Assembly (NCBI RefSeq): GCF_030418305.1 | Contig: NZ_JAUHPX010000003.1 | Coordinates: forward strand, 124,001-188,000 | Length of the DNA: 64,000 nt | DNA from: Demequina lignilytica | Lineage (GTDB): Bacteria > Actinomycetota > Actinomycetes > Actinomycetales > Demequinaceae | Direction: 5' to 3' | Part shown: positions 30,672-40,067 of the stretch, one piece after another | Layout of the letters: every line of letters begins with the position of its first letter | How positions within the stretch are numbered: the first letter of the stretch is position 1 | Notes under the pieces: model-generated | Databases searched by the model: none | What the model was told of the DNA's origin: nothing | Seen by the model: only the letters and a program-made list of their open reading frames with translations | Program-made: the position numbers and the translations under genes

Positions 30672-31130
30672 ATGGGGTTCATGGAGGCCGTGCGCGGGTG
30701 CCTGCGCCGCTACGCGACGTTCCGCGGGCGCGCGCGCCGCAGCGAGATGTGGTGGTTCGTGCTCTACGGCGTGCTGCTCGCGATCCCCGCGAACATCGCC
30801 TTCCTGCTGCTGTGGAGCGCCGCCTTCGAGGGCTCGATCACCGGACCCGCGGAGGACCCCGCGATCAATCCGACCGCGGTGAGCTGGGGCGCGTTCACCG
30901 CCGCGATCGGCGTGCTGCTGGCCTACGCGCTCCTCTACACGGTGCCGGCGCTCGCGGTGCAGTCGCGCCGCCTGCACGACATGGGCCAGCCCGCGTGGTG
31001 GCTGCTGCTCCACCTGATCGGGCTCGGCATCGTGGTCCTGATCATGTGCGCGATGCGCGGCCAGACCGGCTCCAACCGCCACGGACCCGATCCGCGCCTG
31101 GTGCCCGTCCCGTCGCGGGCGACGGCGTGA
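30672..31130 (+). CDS. DUF805 membrane protein 1
   Basis: 152 residues: YATFRGRARRSEMWWFVLY, the DUF805 start motif, then three to four TM helices and SRRLHDMGQPAWWLLL. Start ATG 30672 after GGGGAG. Function of DUF805 is unknown. First of five DUF805 genes within 4 kb; its stop overlaps the lysE GTG. Confidence 0.9.
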   Translation: MGFMEAVRGCLRRYATFRGRARRSEMWWFVLYGVLLAIPANIAFLLLWSAAFEGSITGPAEDPAINPTAVSWGAFTAAIGVLLAYALLYTVPALAVQSRRLHDMGQPAWWLLLHLIGLGIVVLIMCAMRGQTGSNRHGPDPRLVPVPSRATA

Positions 31131-31765
31131 TCGCGCCGCACACCCTGCTCGCCTTCTCCGCGCTCGCGGTCGTCGTGATCGTGATCCCGGGGCCGTCGGT
31201 GCTGTTCGTGGTGGGCCGCGCGCTGCACCTGGGTCGCGGTCCCGCGCTGGTCTCGGTGGTCGGCAACGCGGCGGGGCCGCTGGTCCACGCGGCGCTGGTC
31301 GCGGTCGGCGTCGGCGCGCTGGTCGCGGCGTCGGAGGCGGCGTTCGTGGTGCTCAAGGTGATCGGCGGGCTCTATCTGATCTGGCTGGGGATCCAGGCGA
31401 TCCGCCACCGTGGCGAGGGGCTCGAGGCGGAGGACGATGGGACGGCGGCCCCGTCGGTGCGACGGCTGCTCGCCGAGTCGTTCACCGTCGGGGTGACGAA
31501 CCCGAAGACGCTGGTCTTCGTGGCGGCCGTGCTGCCGCAGTTCGCCGACCCCGACCGCGGACCCGTCGCGGCGCAGATCCTGCTGCTCGGGGCGATCTTC
31601 GCGGCGCTCGCGGTCGTCTCCGACGGCGTCTACGTTCTGATCGCCTCGGGCGCGCGCGACTGGTTCGCGCGCTCGCCCGGTCGGCTCGCGCGCGTGCGCG
31701 CCGCCGGCGGCGGGATGATCGCGGCCCTCGGCGTGGTGGTGCTGCTGTCGCGGCGGGTCGCCTGA
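31127..31765 (+). CDS. LysE/RhtB-family amino acid exporter
   Basis: 212 residues; VIVIPGPSVLFVVGRALHLGRGPALVSVVGNAAG near residues 16-50 is the LysE/RhtB signature, followed by KVIGGLYLIWLGIQAIR and NPKTLVFVAAVLPQF. About six TM helices. Likely exports an amino acid or derivative. GTG start overlaps the DUF805 TGA, so the two are co-translated. Confidence 0.92.
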   Translation: MIAPHTLLAFSALAVVVIVIPGPSVLFVVGRALHLGRGPALVSVVGNAAGPLVHAALVAVGVGALVAASEAAFVVLKVIGGLYLIWLGIQAIRHRGEGLEAEDDGTAAPSVRRLLAESFTVGVTNPKTLVFVAAVLPQFADPDRGPVAAQILLLGAIFAALAVVSDGVYVLIASGARDWFARSPGRLARVRAAGGGMIAALGVVVLLSRRVA

Positions 31766-31874
31766 CCTGTCGATCGGCGCGGCGCAGGCCCGCGCGTGGC
31801 GCCCGGAAACACCGTGATGCCTGGCTAGGGTGAGGACAGCCAGGCAGCACCCGGACCCACCAGGAGGAGATCTG

Positions 31875-32252
31875 ATGAACGGCTTCACCACCGCGATGTC
31901 GAAGTACGCGCAGTTCAGCGGCCGGTCGCGCCGGAGCGAGTTCTGGGGCTACCACCTGACCATCACCGCGATGGTGGTCGTGCTGTCGATCATCTACGGG
32001 ATCAGCGCCGCGATGGTCGCGAACAGCGGTGAGGGCAACCCGCTCGCCGCCATCTCGCTCGGCATCTTGATCGTGCTCGGCCTGGCGTTCATCGTGCCGA
32101 CCCTCGCGGTGAACTGGCGTCGATGCCAGGACGTCGGCCTGCCGGGAGCGGTCGCGATCATCGGCCTGGTGATCCCGCTCGTGATGTGGATCATCGGCTT
32201 CATCCCTGGCACCGAGGGCCCCAACGCGTACGGCGACGACCCGAAGTCCTGA
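31875..32252 (+). CDS. DUF805 membrane protein 2
   Basis: 125 residues. YAQFSGRSRRSEFWGYHLT and NWRRCQDVGLPGAVAIIGLVIPLVMWIIGFIPGTEGPNAYGDDP define DUF805. Start ATG 31875 with AGGAGGAGA. Function unknown; closely related in sequence to the proteins at 33102 and 33507. Confidence 0.9.
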   Translation: MNGFTTAMSKYAQFSGRSRRSEFWGYHLTITAMVVVLSIIYGISAAMVANSGEGNPLAAISLGILIVLGLAFIVPTLAVNWRRCQDVGLPGAVAIIGLVIPLVMWIIGFIPGTEGPNAYGDDPKS

Positions 32253-32313
32253 ACCCGGGCATCGTCCCGACCCCCGACATGACATCCGGCGCGAACGGGG
32301 CCAAGGTGGAGGT

Positions 32314-32994
32314 ATGGCCCACTCCATCGAGCGCGTCGCCATCGTCGGCGGCGCCGGCAAGATCGCCCGCAAGCTGATCCCGCTGCTGCTGCACGAGGGA
32401 GTCGAGGTCGTGGCCCTCGCCCGGCATGACGACCAGCTGTCCGAGCTCGGCACCATGGGCGCGATCCCACGCAGGCTCGACATCGAGGCGGCCCAGCCGG
32501 CGGCGTTCGCCGCCGCGTTCGGCGGCTGCGACGCGATCGTCTTCAGCGCGGGCGGCGGACCTGACGGCAACGCCGAGCGCAAGCAGACGGTCGACCTCGA
32601 GGGATCGCTCAAGTCGCAGGAGGCGGCGATGCTCCGCGGCGTCCACCGGTTCGTGCAGGTCTCCGCGATCGGCGTCGACAACCCGCCGGACCCCGGGCTC
32701 GGCGAGGTGTGGACGGCCTATGTCGAGGCCAAGCGTCGCGCCGACGAGGCGCTGCGGCGGTCGAGCTTCGCGTGGACCATCATCCGCCCGGGCACGCTCA
32801 CCGATGCGGTCGGCACCGGCTGTGTGAACCTCGGACCCGAGGTTCCGCACCACACGATCCCTCGCATCGACGTCGCCAAGGTGATCGCGGGCTGTCTCGC
32901 GCGTCCGGCGACGGCGGGCCACCAGTGGGAGGTCGTCACCGGCCCGGTGCCCGTGGGCGAGGCGCTCGATCGGGCCGCCGCCGGCCGTCTCTGA
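32314..32994 (+). CDS. NAD(P)-binding atypical SDR-family protein
   Basis: 226 residues. Rossmann motif VAIVGGAGKIARKLIPLLLHEG near residues 7-28 (GGxGxIA, the atypical SDR NmrA/SDR_a5 type), VVALARHD, the VSAIGVDN strand, and an active-site-region Y-x3-K (YVEAKRRADEAL). Probable nucleotide-diphosphate-sugar epimerase-like or quinone-reductase-like enzyme; substrate unknown. Sits between DUF805 genes without overlap. Confidence 0.88.
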   Translation: MAHSIERVAIVGGAGKIARKLIPLLLHEGVEVVALARHDDQLSELGTMGAIPRRLDIEAAQPAAFAAAFGGCDAIVFSAGGGPDGNAERKQTVDLEGSLKSQEAAMLRGVHRFVQVSAIGVDNPPDPGLGEVWTAYVEAKRRADEALRRSSFAWTIIRPGTLTDAVGTGCVNLGPEVPHHTIPRIDVAKVIAGCLARPATAGHQWEVVTGPVPVGEALDRAAAGRL

Positions 32995-33101
32995 CGGCGT
33001 CATGCCTGACAGGGCCCCGCGTGGTGCTTCCCCGCGACACCGTCCCTCCGTAGGCTGAGCGTGGCCCGGCGCCGCGTCGGGTGCGAACCTAGGAGAGAAC
33101 A

Positions 33102-33479
33102 ATGTTCAGCAGCTACAAGGACGTGCTCGGCAAGTACGCCCAGTTCAGCGGCCGCTCGCGCCGGCTCGAGTACTGGGGCTTCGTCGTGATCAACGCGATC
33201 ATCGTCACCATCCTCGCGATCCTGCTCGCGACCGTCGGCATGGATGCCGACGCCGGCACCTACACGGCGATCGGCTGGGTGCTCGTCGCCGTGATCGTCG
33301 TCTACGGCCTGTTCGTGCTGATCCCGTCGCTGGCGCTGCAGTGGCGCCGATACCAGGACATCGGCTGGGCGGGCGCCGTGTCGATCGTCGGCTGGTTCGT
33401 CCCGCTGCTGACCCTGATCGTCTCGTTCATCCCCGGCAACGTCGGCGAGAACCAGTACGGCGCCGACCCCAAGGCCTGA
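33102..33479 (+). CDS. DUF805 membrane protein 3
   Basis: 125 residues; YAQFSGRSRRLEYWGF, LQWRRYQDIGWAGAVSIVGWFVPLLTLIVSFIPGNVGENQYGADPKA. Four TM helices predicted. TAGGAGAG site upstream. Nearly identical in layout to the next gene, implying tandem duplication. Confidence 0.92.
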   Translation: MFSSYKDVLGKYAQFSGRSRRLEYWGFVVINAIIVTILAILLATVGMDADAGTYTAIGWVLVAVIVVYGLFVLIPSLALQWRRYQDIGWAGAVSIVGWFVPLLTLIVSFIPGNVGENQYGADPKA

Positions 33480-33506
33480 CCGGCGCCTCGACCACGGGAG
33501 CTCACG

Positions 33507-33884
33507 ATGTTCCACAGCTACGCGGACGTGATCCGCAAGTACGCACAGTTCACCGGTCGCTCACGCCGCAAGGAGTTCTGGGGCTTCGCCCTGGTCAACA
33601 TCCTGATCTCGGTGGTGTTCAGCATCCTGATCGGCGCGGTCGGCATCGACCGCGACACCAACGAGTACACGCTGATCGGCTGGGTGCTGGTCGCCCTGAT
33701 CGTCCTGTACGGGCTCTTCATCCTGGTGCCGAACATCGCGCTGCAGTGGCGCCGGTATCAGGACATCGGCTGGGCAGGGCCGGTGTCGATCGTCGGCTGG
33801 TTCGTCCCGCTGCTGACCCTGATCGTCGCCTTCATCCCCGGCAACGTCGGCGGCAACGACTACGGGCCCGATCCGAAGGCCTGA
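33507..33884 (+). CDS. DUF805 membrane protein 4
   Basis: 125 residues, same length as the previous gene and alike along its length (YAQFTGRSRRKEFWGF, LQWRRYQDIGWAGPVSIVGWFVPLLTLIVAFIPGNVGGNDYGPDPKA). Recent tandem duplicate, 27 bases downstream of its sibling; GGGAG site. Followed by a stem-loop terminator. Confidence 0.92.
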   Translation: MFHSYADVIRKYAQFTGRSRRKEFWGFALVNILISVVFSILIGAVGIDRDTNEYTLIGWVLVALIVLYGLFILVPNIALQWRRYQDIGWAGPVSIVGWFVPLLTLIVAFIPGNVGGNDYGPDPKA

Positions 33885-33899
33885 GCCACCGCATCGTCG

Positions 33900-33933
33900 C
33901 GACGGCCGGATCCCGACGGGGGTCCGGCCGTCG
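33900..33933 (+). terminator. Stem-loop terminator after tandem DUF805 genes
   Basis: CGACGGCCGGA (33900-33910) pairs with TCCGGCCGTCG (33923-33933), and the internal CCC/GGG can extend the stem. It lies just after the stop at 33884. Confidence 0.6.
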
Positions 33934-33981
33934 TCGTGTCGGTGCCGCCGCCGGCCCGGGGCGGGCCGCTACCGTGACGCC

Positions 33982-34488
33982 ATGACCTTCGGAGAGTCCA
34001 TCCGGCACGTGTTCCGCCACCTCACGAGCCTCCAGGGACGCGCGCGCCGCGCCGAGTTCTGGTGGTTCTACCTGTTCCTGCAGCTGGTGAGCATCCCGGT
34101 CGGGATCATCGTCGCGGTGCTGCTGGTCGCGGCCTTGGCCCCCGCGCTCGCCTCGATCGACTCGACCACAGGCGAGATCTCCGACTCCGCGGTCGCCGAC
34201 GTCGCCGGCCCCGTCCTCGCGGTGTACGGCTTCGCGCTGCTGCTCGGCCTCGCCTCCTTCGGGCTCAGCCTCGCGGTCTGGGTGCGACGTCTCCACGACG
34301 TCGGGCAGACCGGGCACTGGCTCTGGCTGAACCTGGTGGGCCTCGGGATCGTGCCGCTGATCATGGCGATCATGGACGGCGAGGCCGGTCCGAACCGCTA
34401 CGGGCCCGACCCGAAGGCCGCCGAGCGGATGCCCGTGGCCGGGTGGCCCCAGCAGCCGGGCTACCCGCCCGTGCCGCCGGTCCAGTAG
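33982..34488 (+). CDS. DUF805 membrane protein 5
   Basis: 168 residues. LQGRARRAEFWWFYLFLQLVSIPVGIIVAVLLVA, VRRLHDVGQTGHWLWLNLVGLGIVPLIMAIMDGEAGPNRYGPDPK: a DUF805 domain with a larger first loop and a Pro-rich tail, closest in style to the protein at 30672. Unknown function. Confidence 0.9.
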   Translation: MTFGESIRHVFRHLTSLQGRARRAEFWWFYLFLQLVSIPVGIIVAVLLVAALAPALASIDSTTGEISDSAVADVAGPVLAVYGFALLLGLASFGLSLAVWVRRLHDVGQTGHWLWLNLVGLGIVPLIMAIMDGEAGPNRYGPDPKAAERMPVAGWPQQPGYPPVPPVQ

Positions 34489-34532
34489 CGCGGCCACCCC
34501 GGCTCAGCCCCGTGTCGACCACCCGCCGCTTC

Positions 34533-34590
34533 CCCGGTGGCGGATCGGTGCACGGAACCCGGCCGTTTCGGGCACCGATCCTCCATTTCG
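34533..34590 (+). repeat. 58-bp palindromic repeat, copy D (solo)
   Basis: Inner stem GGATCGGTGC (34542-34551) pairs perfectly with GCACCGATCC (34572-34581). Compared with copy G (GGATCCGTGC/GCACGGATC) both sides changed together, a compensatory pair. The right arm ends TCCATTTCG; the outer left arm is degraded. The 20-nt loop (ACGGAACCCGGCCGTTTCGG) is shared with the other copies. G-tracts follow at 34592-34604. Confidence 0.85.
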
Positions 34591-34633
34591 CGGGGGGGCG
34601 GGGAGAGACCACCGGCCGGCCCGGTGAACGCGA

Positions 34634-34670
34634 AGACCCCGGGTCCCCCCACAGCGGGGACCCGGGGTCT
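34634..34670. terminator. Bidirectional terminator between DUF805 and ino1
   Basis: AGACCCCGGGTCCCC (34634-34648) and its perfect complement (34656-34670) form a 15-bp stem with a 7-nt loop between two convergent genes. Confidence 0.85.
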
Positions 34671-34706
34671 CGTTCGCCTCAGCTCAGCGGCCGAGCGATG
34701 CGCTGA

Positions 34707-35801
34707 TCAGCGCTCGCGCGTGCCGGCGATGAACTCCTCGAGGTGCTGGCGGCCGAGGGTGTCCTCGGTCTGCACCGGCGGGGACTTCATGAAGTAGGTC
34801 GCGGCGGACAGGATCGGGCCGCCGATGCCGCGGTCCTTGGCGATCTTCGCGGCGCGCATGGCGTCGATGATGATGCCGGCCGAGTTCGGGGAGTCCCACA
34901 CCTCGAGCTTGTACTCGAGGTTCAGGGGCACCTCGCCGAACGCGGAGCCCTCAAGGCGCACGTACGCCCACTTGCGGTCGTCGAGCCACGCGACGTAGTC
35001 CGACGGGCCGATGTGCACGTTGCGGTCGTCCTTGACGCCGGCCAGCGGGCCGTTGTCGATGTTGGACGTGACGGCCTGGGTCTTCGAGATCTTCTTGGAC
35101 TCGAGGCGGTCGCGCTCGAGCATGTTCTTGAAGTCCATGTTGCCGCCGACGTTCAGCTGGTACGTGCGGTCGAGGCGCACCCCGCGGTCCTCGAACAGCT
35201 TCGCCATCACGCGGTGCGTGATGGTCGCGCCCACCTGCGACTTGATGTCGTCGCCGACGATCGGCACGCCGGCCTCCTGGAACTTCGCGGCCCACTCCGG
35301 GTCGGACGCGATGAACACGGGCAGCGCGTTGACGAAGGCCACGCCCGCGTCGATCGCGCACTGCGCGTAGAACTTGGCGGCCTCCTCGGAGCCCACGGGG
35401 AGGTAGCAGACGAGCACGTCGGCCTCGGTGTCCTTGAGCACCTGGACCACGTCGACCGGGGTCTCGTCGGACTCGACGATGGTCTGGCGGTAGTACTTGC
35501 CCAGGCCGTCGAGGGTGACGCCGCGCTGGACCTGGATGTCCGTCTTCGGCACATCGCAGATCTTGATGGTGTTGTTCTCGGAGGACTGGGTCGCCTCGAC
35601 GAGCTCCTTGCCCACCTTCAGCGAGTCCACGTCGAACGCCGCCACGAACTCGATGTCCGAGACGTGGTAGTCGCCGAACTGCACGTGCATGAGGCCCGGG
35701 ACGGTCTCGTTGGCGTCGGCGTTCTTGTAGAACTCCACGCCCTGGATCAGCGACGTGGCGCAGTTGCCCACGCCGACGATCGCGGCACGAAGCTTGGCCA
35801 T
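34707..35801 (-). CDS. ino1: Inositol-3-phosphate synthase
   Basis: 364 residues. [22 protein letters not shown] at the N-terminus, [32 protein letters not shown], and [29 protein letters not shown] are the prokaryotic MIPS signatures. Converts glucose-6-phosphate to inositol-3-phosphate, precursor of phosphatidylinositol and mycothiol in actinobacteria. Start ATG 35801 after AAGGAG. A PadR regulator is immediately upstream, 16 bases away on the same strand. Confidence 0.97.
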   Translation of the reverse strand: MAKLRAAIVGVGNCATSLIQGVEFYKNADANETVPGLMHVQFGDYHVSDIEFVAAFDVDSLKVGKELVEATQSSENNTIKICDVPKTDIQVQRGVTLDGLGKYYRQTIVESDETPVDVVQVLKDTEADVLVCYLPVGSEEAAKFYAQCAIDAGVAFVNALPVFIASDPEWAAKFQEAGVPIVGDDIKSQVGATITHRVMAKLFEDRGVRLDRTYQLNVGGNMDFKNMLERDRLESKKISKTQAVTSNIDNGPLAGVKDDRNVHIGPSDYVAWLDDRKWAYVRLEGSAFGEVPLNLEYKLEVWDSPNSAGIIIDAMRAAKIAKDRGIGGPILSAATYFMKSPPVQTEDTLGRQHLEEFIAGTRER

Positions 35802-35817
35802 GTGATGTCTCCTTGGA

Positions 35818-36405
35818 TCAGCGGCCCGCCGAGGCGGAGCCGGGGTTGTCACCGCCGGGGGCGGATCGTTCATTCTCGATGAGCCGGTCGAGCCACTCGA
35901 CCTCGCGCTCGACCTGCTCGAGGCCGTGGCGCTGCAGCTCGGCGGTGTAGGCGTCGTGGCGCTCATGCATGCGCTTGAGACCGTCCGACACCTCCTCCAG
36001 GCGCTCGGAGAGACGGCTGCGCCGTCCCTCCAGGATCCGCAGCCGGGTCGCGGAGTCCGTGTGCGCGAACATGGAGAAGCGCACATCGAACGTGTCGTCG
36101 TCCCAGGACGACGCGCCGGAGGAGGCGAGCTCCTCCGCCAGCCGGGCGCGTCCCGCCTCGGTGAGGCTGTACGCGATCCGGGCACGCCGGGACGATGCGG
36201 GGGCGGACGAGGCGGGCTCCTCACCGGTGACGGTGATGAGCTCCGCGTCGACCATGCGCCTGAGGCACGGGTACAGGGACCCGTAGCTCAGCGCGCGGAA
36301 GGGTCCCAGCTGGGCGCCGAGACGCTTGCGGATCTGATAGCCGTGGAGGGGCTGCTCGCGCAGCATCCCGAGGATGGCGAGCGTGAGCACATCGGTCTTG
36401 GCCAC
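35818..36405 (-). CDS. PadR-family regulator beside ino1
   Basis: 195 residues. PadR winged helix ([49 protein letters not shown]) and a C-terminal helical dimerisation domain ([49 protein letters not shown]). GTG start 36405 with GAGGAGGG. It sits directly upstream of ino1 and is probably co-transcribed with it; regulation of ino1 by its product is an inference. The upstream gap carries two GATACATC boxes. Confidence 0.92.
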   Translation of the reverse strand: MAKTDVLTLAILGMLREQPLHGYQIRKRLGAQLGPFRALSYGSLYPCLRRMVDAELITVTGEEPASSAPASSRRARIAYSLTEAGRARLAEELASSGASSWDDDTFDVRFSMFAHTDSATRLRILEGRRSRLSERLEEVSDGLKRMHERHDAYTAELQRHGLEQVEREVEWLDRLIENERSAPGGDNPGSASAGR

Positions 36406-36470
36406 GGTCGCCCTCCTCTCCGCCGTGGTGGATCCTCGGCGCGCGGAATTGCGCGTCGATCGAACGGCTA

Positions 36471-36505
36471 GTTATATCGAACTGATACATCGGAGAAGAT
36501 ACATC
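36471..36505. promoter_or_regulatory. Candidate PadR operator (GATACATC boxes)
   Basis: An AT-rich patch upstream of padR contains GATACATC at 36484-36491 and again at 36498-36505, 14 bases apart, and the imperfect palindrome TATATC-GAACT-GATACA. The same GATACATC occurs upstream of the second padR gene (48829-48836). Likely operator or promoter between padR and the divergent PBP gene. Confidence 0.45.
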
Positions 36506-36632
36506 ACGGAATCGTGACACGCGAATCCGCCCCGCTGGGTCACGAATGCGGGGAGGTGAACGTTATGACACCGATGCGGAGCCCGCACCCCGGCTCCGGC
36601 CTGCCCGACGCCTCGATCTCTAAGGTGGACCT

Positions 36633-38990
36633 GTGACCGATAGCGCCCAGCCGCCCCGACGGCCCACGACCCGCACCGCCGCCGGCGGTACCGCCCCGCG
36701 CTCGTCGAGCGCTCCCCAGCGGCGCTCGACCCGGCCCACCACCGGCGCGGCGGCGAGCAAGCCGACCAGCGGCTGGGTGCAGACGGGCGTGACGGCGACC
36801 GGGGCATCGTCCGGCGGCAAGGGCGGCGGCGCCGGCGGGAGCGGCGGCGGCAAGCGGCCCACGAAGCAGCCGGAGGGCCCGCGCTGGAAGCGCGTCCTCA
36901 AGCGCGTCGGGATCGGCGCGCTCATCGCCGGGCTCGTCGCGATCGCGGTCGGCTCGATCACGCTCATGGTCGTCTACTCGCGGCTCGAGGTCCCCGAGGC
37001 GTCCGACGTGGCGCTCGCACAGGCGTCCACCGTGTACTGGGCGGACGGCGAGACGGAGATGGGTCGGATCGGCGAGGTCGACCGCAACATCATCGACTGC
37101 GCGGCGCTCCCCGACCACGTGCCGCACGCGATCGTCGCGGCGGAGGACCGCAGCTTCTACACGAACCCGGGCATCGACTTCTTCGGCACCGCCCGCGCGC
37201 TGTTCAACACGGTCGTGCTGGGCAAGAAGCAGGGCGGATCGACCATCACCCAGCAGTACGTCGAGCGCTACTACTTCGGGGAGACGACCACCGACATCCC
37301 CGGCAAGATCAAGGAGGCGCTGCTCGCGCTCAAGGTGGACTCGGAGCAGACCAAGGACGAGGTCCTCTGCAACTACATGAACACCATCTACTTCGGGCGC
37401 GGCGCCTACGGCATCGACGCCGCGGCGCAGGCGTACTTCGCCAAGCCCGCGTCCGAGCTGAGCGTCTCGGAGGCGGCGATGCTGGCCGGGATCATCCCCG
37501 CGCCCAGCGCCTGGGACCCGCGCCTCAGCCCCGAGAAGGCGGAGCAGCGGTGGAACTACGTGCTCGACGGCATGGTCGAGGGCGAGTTCATCACCCAGGA
37601 CGAGCGTGATGCGCAGACCTTCCCCGAGACCGTCGAGTACGTCGCCGCGGACACGTTCGCCGGGCCCACCGGGTACCTGCTGCGGACCGCGATCAACGAG
37701 GCGATGAGCGTGCTCGACGTGGACCAGGAGGAGATCGAGCTCGGCGGCTACCGGATCGTCACCACGTTCCAGCCGGACCACCAGCAGGCGGTCGAGGACG
37801 CCGTCGCGGCGATGCCCGAGGATCACGCGGACAACCTTCACGTCGCGGCGAGCACGGTGGACGCCACCACCGGCGCCATCACGGCGATGTACGGCGGCGC
37901 GGACTACCTGACCGTCCAGCGCAACGCGGTGACGCAGGACATCGCGCAGGCCGGTTCGACGTTCAAGCCCTTCGCGATGATCGCGGCGCTGTCCACCGGC
38001 TGGTCGCTCAACACGACCTACACCTCGGACAACCTGATGACCGTCGAGGGCTTCGACAACCAGGTCCGCAACTTCGGCGGCACCAATTACGGGCGCATCA
38101 ACATGATCACCGCGACCGAGAAGTCCGTGAACACCTACTACGCGCAGCTCGGCGTCGACGTCGGCAACGACAAGGTCCGGGACGTCGCGATCGCGGCGGG
38201 CCTTCCCGAGGACACCGTGGGTCTCGACGCGAACCCGGCCAACGTGCTGGGCACGGCGTCGCCGACCCAGCTGGCCATGGTGCACGCGTACACGACCATC
38301 GCGGACACGGGCCTGGAGAAGGATCCGTACAGCGTGCAGACGGTCGTCGACACGGACGGCACCACGGTGTTCGAGCACGAGGTGCACGCGCAGCGCGTGT
38401 TCGACGAGGACGTGATCGCTGACGCGACCTACGCGATGCAGCAGGTGGTCAACAGCGGCACCGCGCGCAAGGCGGCGGCGCTGGGCCGTCCCCTCGGCGG
38501 CAAGACCGGAACGTCGAACGACAACCGCTCGGCGTGGTTCATCGGCTTCAGCCCGCAAATCGTCGGCGCGGTGTCGCTCTACCAGGTGGGCGAGGACGGC
38601 TCGGTCGAGCAGATCACCCCCTTCGGCGGCTACAGCTCGATCACCGGAGGCTCGGTGCCCGCCGACATCTGGGTCGAGATGATGGGCCCGATCCTCGAGG
38701 ACTACGAGGTCGCCTCGTTCGCGCCCCGGGCGGACGTCGGCGAGGACCGAGGCGTGATCTCGACACCCACGCCGACCCCGTCGAGCACCCCCAGCCCGAC
38801 GCCGACGGAGACCTCCGAGCCGATCGTCACGCCGAGCCCGACCGAGACCGCCGAGCCCACCCCGACCCCGGAGCCCAGCGCGACTCCCGAGCCGTCGGTG
38901 ACCGCCGGCGCGTCGGGCGACGGCAACGGGAACGGCAACGGGAACGGCAACGGCACGGGGACGGCCGTCGACGGAGCGCTCGGAGGCTGA
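36633..38990 (+). CDS. Class A penicillin-binding protein (bifunctional transglycosylase/transpeptidase)
   Basis: 785 residues. Basic, Gly/Ser-rich cytoplasmic N-terminus, one TM helix (GIGALIAGLVAIAVGSITLMVVY near 90-115), GT51 domain with EDRSFYTNPGIDFFGTARAL and QGGSTITQQYVERYY, and a transpeptidase domain with STFKPF, SVNTYY and GGKTGTS motifs. The tail is a low-complexity Pro/Thr/Ser/Glu stretch and (GN) repeats, with no PASTA domains. Polymerises and cross-links peptidoglycan. Start GTG 36633 after AAGGTGG. Neighbours FemAB and ATP-grasp genes suggest a wall cluster. Confidence 0.95.
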   Translation: MTDSAQPPRRPTTRTAAGGTAPRSSSAPQRRSTRPTTGAAASKPTSGWVQTGVTATGASSGGKGGGAGGSGGGKRPTKQPEGPRWKRVLKRVGIGALIAGLVAIAVGSITLMVVYSRLEVPEASDVALAQASTVYWADGETEMGRIGEVDRNIIDCAALPDHVPHAIVAAEDRSFYTNPGIDFFGTARALFNTVVLGKKQGGSTITQQYVERYYFGETTTDIPGKIKEALLALKVDSEQTKDEVLCNYMNTIYFGRGAYGIDAAAQAYFAKPASELSVSEAAMLAGIIPAPSAWDPRLSPEKAEQRWNYVLDGMVEGEFITQDERDAQTFPETVEYVAADTFAGPTGYLLRTAINEAMSVLDVDQEEIELGGYRIVTTFQPDHQQAVEDAVAAMPEDHADNLHVAASTVDATTGAITAMYGGADYLTVQRNAVTQDIAQAGSTFKPFAMIAALSTGWSLNTTYTSDNLMTVEGFDNQVRNFGGTNYGRINMITATEKSVNTYYAQLGVDVGNDKVRDVAIAAGLPEDTVGLDANPANVLGTASPTQLAMVHAYTTIADTGLEKDPYSVQTVVDTDGTTVFEHEVHAQRVFDEDVIADATYAMQQVVNSGTARKAAALGRPLGGKTGTSNDNRSAWFIGFSPQIVGAVSLYQVGEDGSVEQITPFGGYSSITGGSVPADIWVEMMGPILEDYEVASFAPRADVGEDRGVISTPTPTPSSTPSPTPTETSEPIVTPSPTETAEPTPTPEPSATPEPSVTAGASGDGNGNGNGNGNGTGTAVDGALGG

Positions 38991-39007
38991 GGGCCAGGGT
39001 CCGTCCG

Positions 39008-40048
39008 TCAGCGGATCGCGCGCTTGAGGCGGAGCGCCGTCGTGAGCGCGCGGTAGCGCACTGTCTTGAGCGGCACGTCCCACGCGCCGTCGCACTCGAC
39101 GATCTCGCCGAACTGCTGCTTGAACTCCCGCACGCCCATGAGCTGCGGGGCGCGCTCGGAGCCGACGCCGAACAGGTCGTACTCGCGGACGCCCTCCGCC
39201 TTGAGCGTGGTGAGGATCTCCCACTTGAGGCGGAGGGCCGCGTTCGTGTCGCGCGCCTCGAGGTTGTTCGCCGCGTAGTAGTCGGTGCCGCCGTCCTCGT
39301 GCACCACCGCGATGACCCAGGCCACGGCACGGCCGGGGGCCAGGTCGCCGTCCGGCCCCGCGTCGTGACGGCGGGCCACCCAGATCCGCGCGTGCGGGCT
39401 GAGCGTGTCGAGCATCGTCAGGTACATCTCCGCCGGAAAGATGCCGAAGCCCGCCCCTGCCGCGGTCTCGCGGTAGATCTCGTAGAGCTCCTCGAACTGC
39501 TCGCCCGTCAGGCCGGTCTCCTCGGCGACCGTCATCGCCTCGTCCTTGAGCGTGCGCCGGATCTTGTACCGTCCGCGCTTCGAGAACGACGCCATGATCT
39601 GGTCCTCGGGCGCGGTGAGGTCGACGTACACCGTGTGGTCGAAGGTGACGGTCTGGAGCAGCTCGTGCAGGTCGCCCGCCGCGTGGCGCGCGTGCAGGCG
39701 GGCGAACACGGCCCACGGGTAGCGCTCGCGCAGCGCGGCCACCAGCGCGTCCCGGATCGCCTTCTCGTTCTCGGGGGTCTGCTCGACCAGGACGATCGGA
39801 CCGTGCTTCGCCCACACGTAGGGGAAGCCGCGCACCTCGTAACGCGACAGGGACACGACGGCGACCGGCGCATCGTCCGCCCCGATCACCGCGAGGCGGG
39901 CGAGGTGCTCGCGGCCCCAGACGGCCGCGTCGTACGCGTCCCACGCGGGCGCCTGCTCGATCGGGACCGGGTGGGGGCCTCGGCGGGCGAGCTCGAGGAA
40001 CCGGTCGTCGGACACGTCCTCGACGCGCAGCGGCGTGGGCAGGCTCAT
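39008..40048 (-). CDS. FemAB-type peptidyltransferase
   Basis: 346 residues. Two GNAT-like halves; WAKHGPIVL, FSKRGRYKIRRTLKDE (the RxxxRR region of FemX/MurM proteins), YEIYRETAAGAGFG and YDLFGVG...LMGVREFKQQFG match the FemAB/MprF-like lipid II peptide ligases that add amino acids from aminoacyl-tRNA to the stem peptide. Likely builds the interpeptide bridge. Start ATG 40048 is preceded by the ATP-grasp gene (40068) only 19 bases away, so the two are probably one operon. Confidence 0.9.
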   Translation of the reverse strand: MSLPTPLRVEDVSDDRFLELARRGPHPVPIEQAPAWDAYDAAVWGREHLARLAVIGADDAPVAVVSLSRYEVRGFPYVWAKHGPIVLVEQTPENEKAIRDALVAALRERYPWAVFARLHARHAAGDLHELLQTVTFDHTVYVDLTAPEDQIMASFSKRGRYKIRRTLKDEAMTVAEETGLTGEQFEELYEIYRETAAGAGFGIFPAEMYLTMLDTLSPHARIWVARRHDAGPDGDLAPGRAVAWVIAVVHEDGGTDYYAANNLEARDTNAALRLKWEILTTLKAEGVREYDLFGVGSERAPQLMGVREFKQQFGEIVECDGAWDVPLKTVRYRALTTALRLKRAIR

Positions 40049-40067
40049 GGGCTCGAGACTATCCGCG

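Noticed and set aside
36540..39944. 1134-residue open frame on the minus strand
   Set aside because: Antisense to the class A PBP gene; Arg/His/Val-rich, no start signal, no domain. A high-GC shadow frame of the PBP gene.
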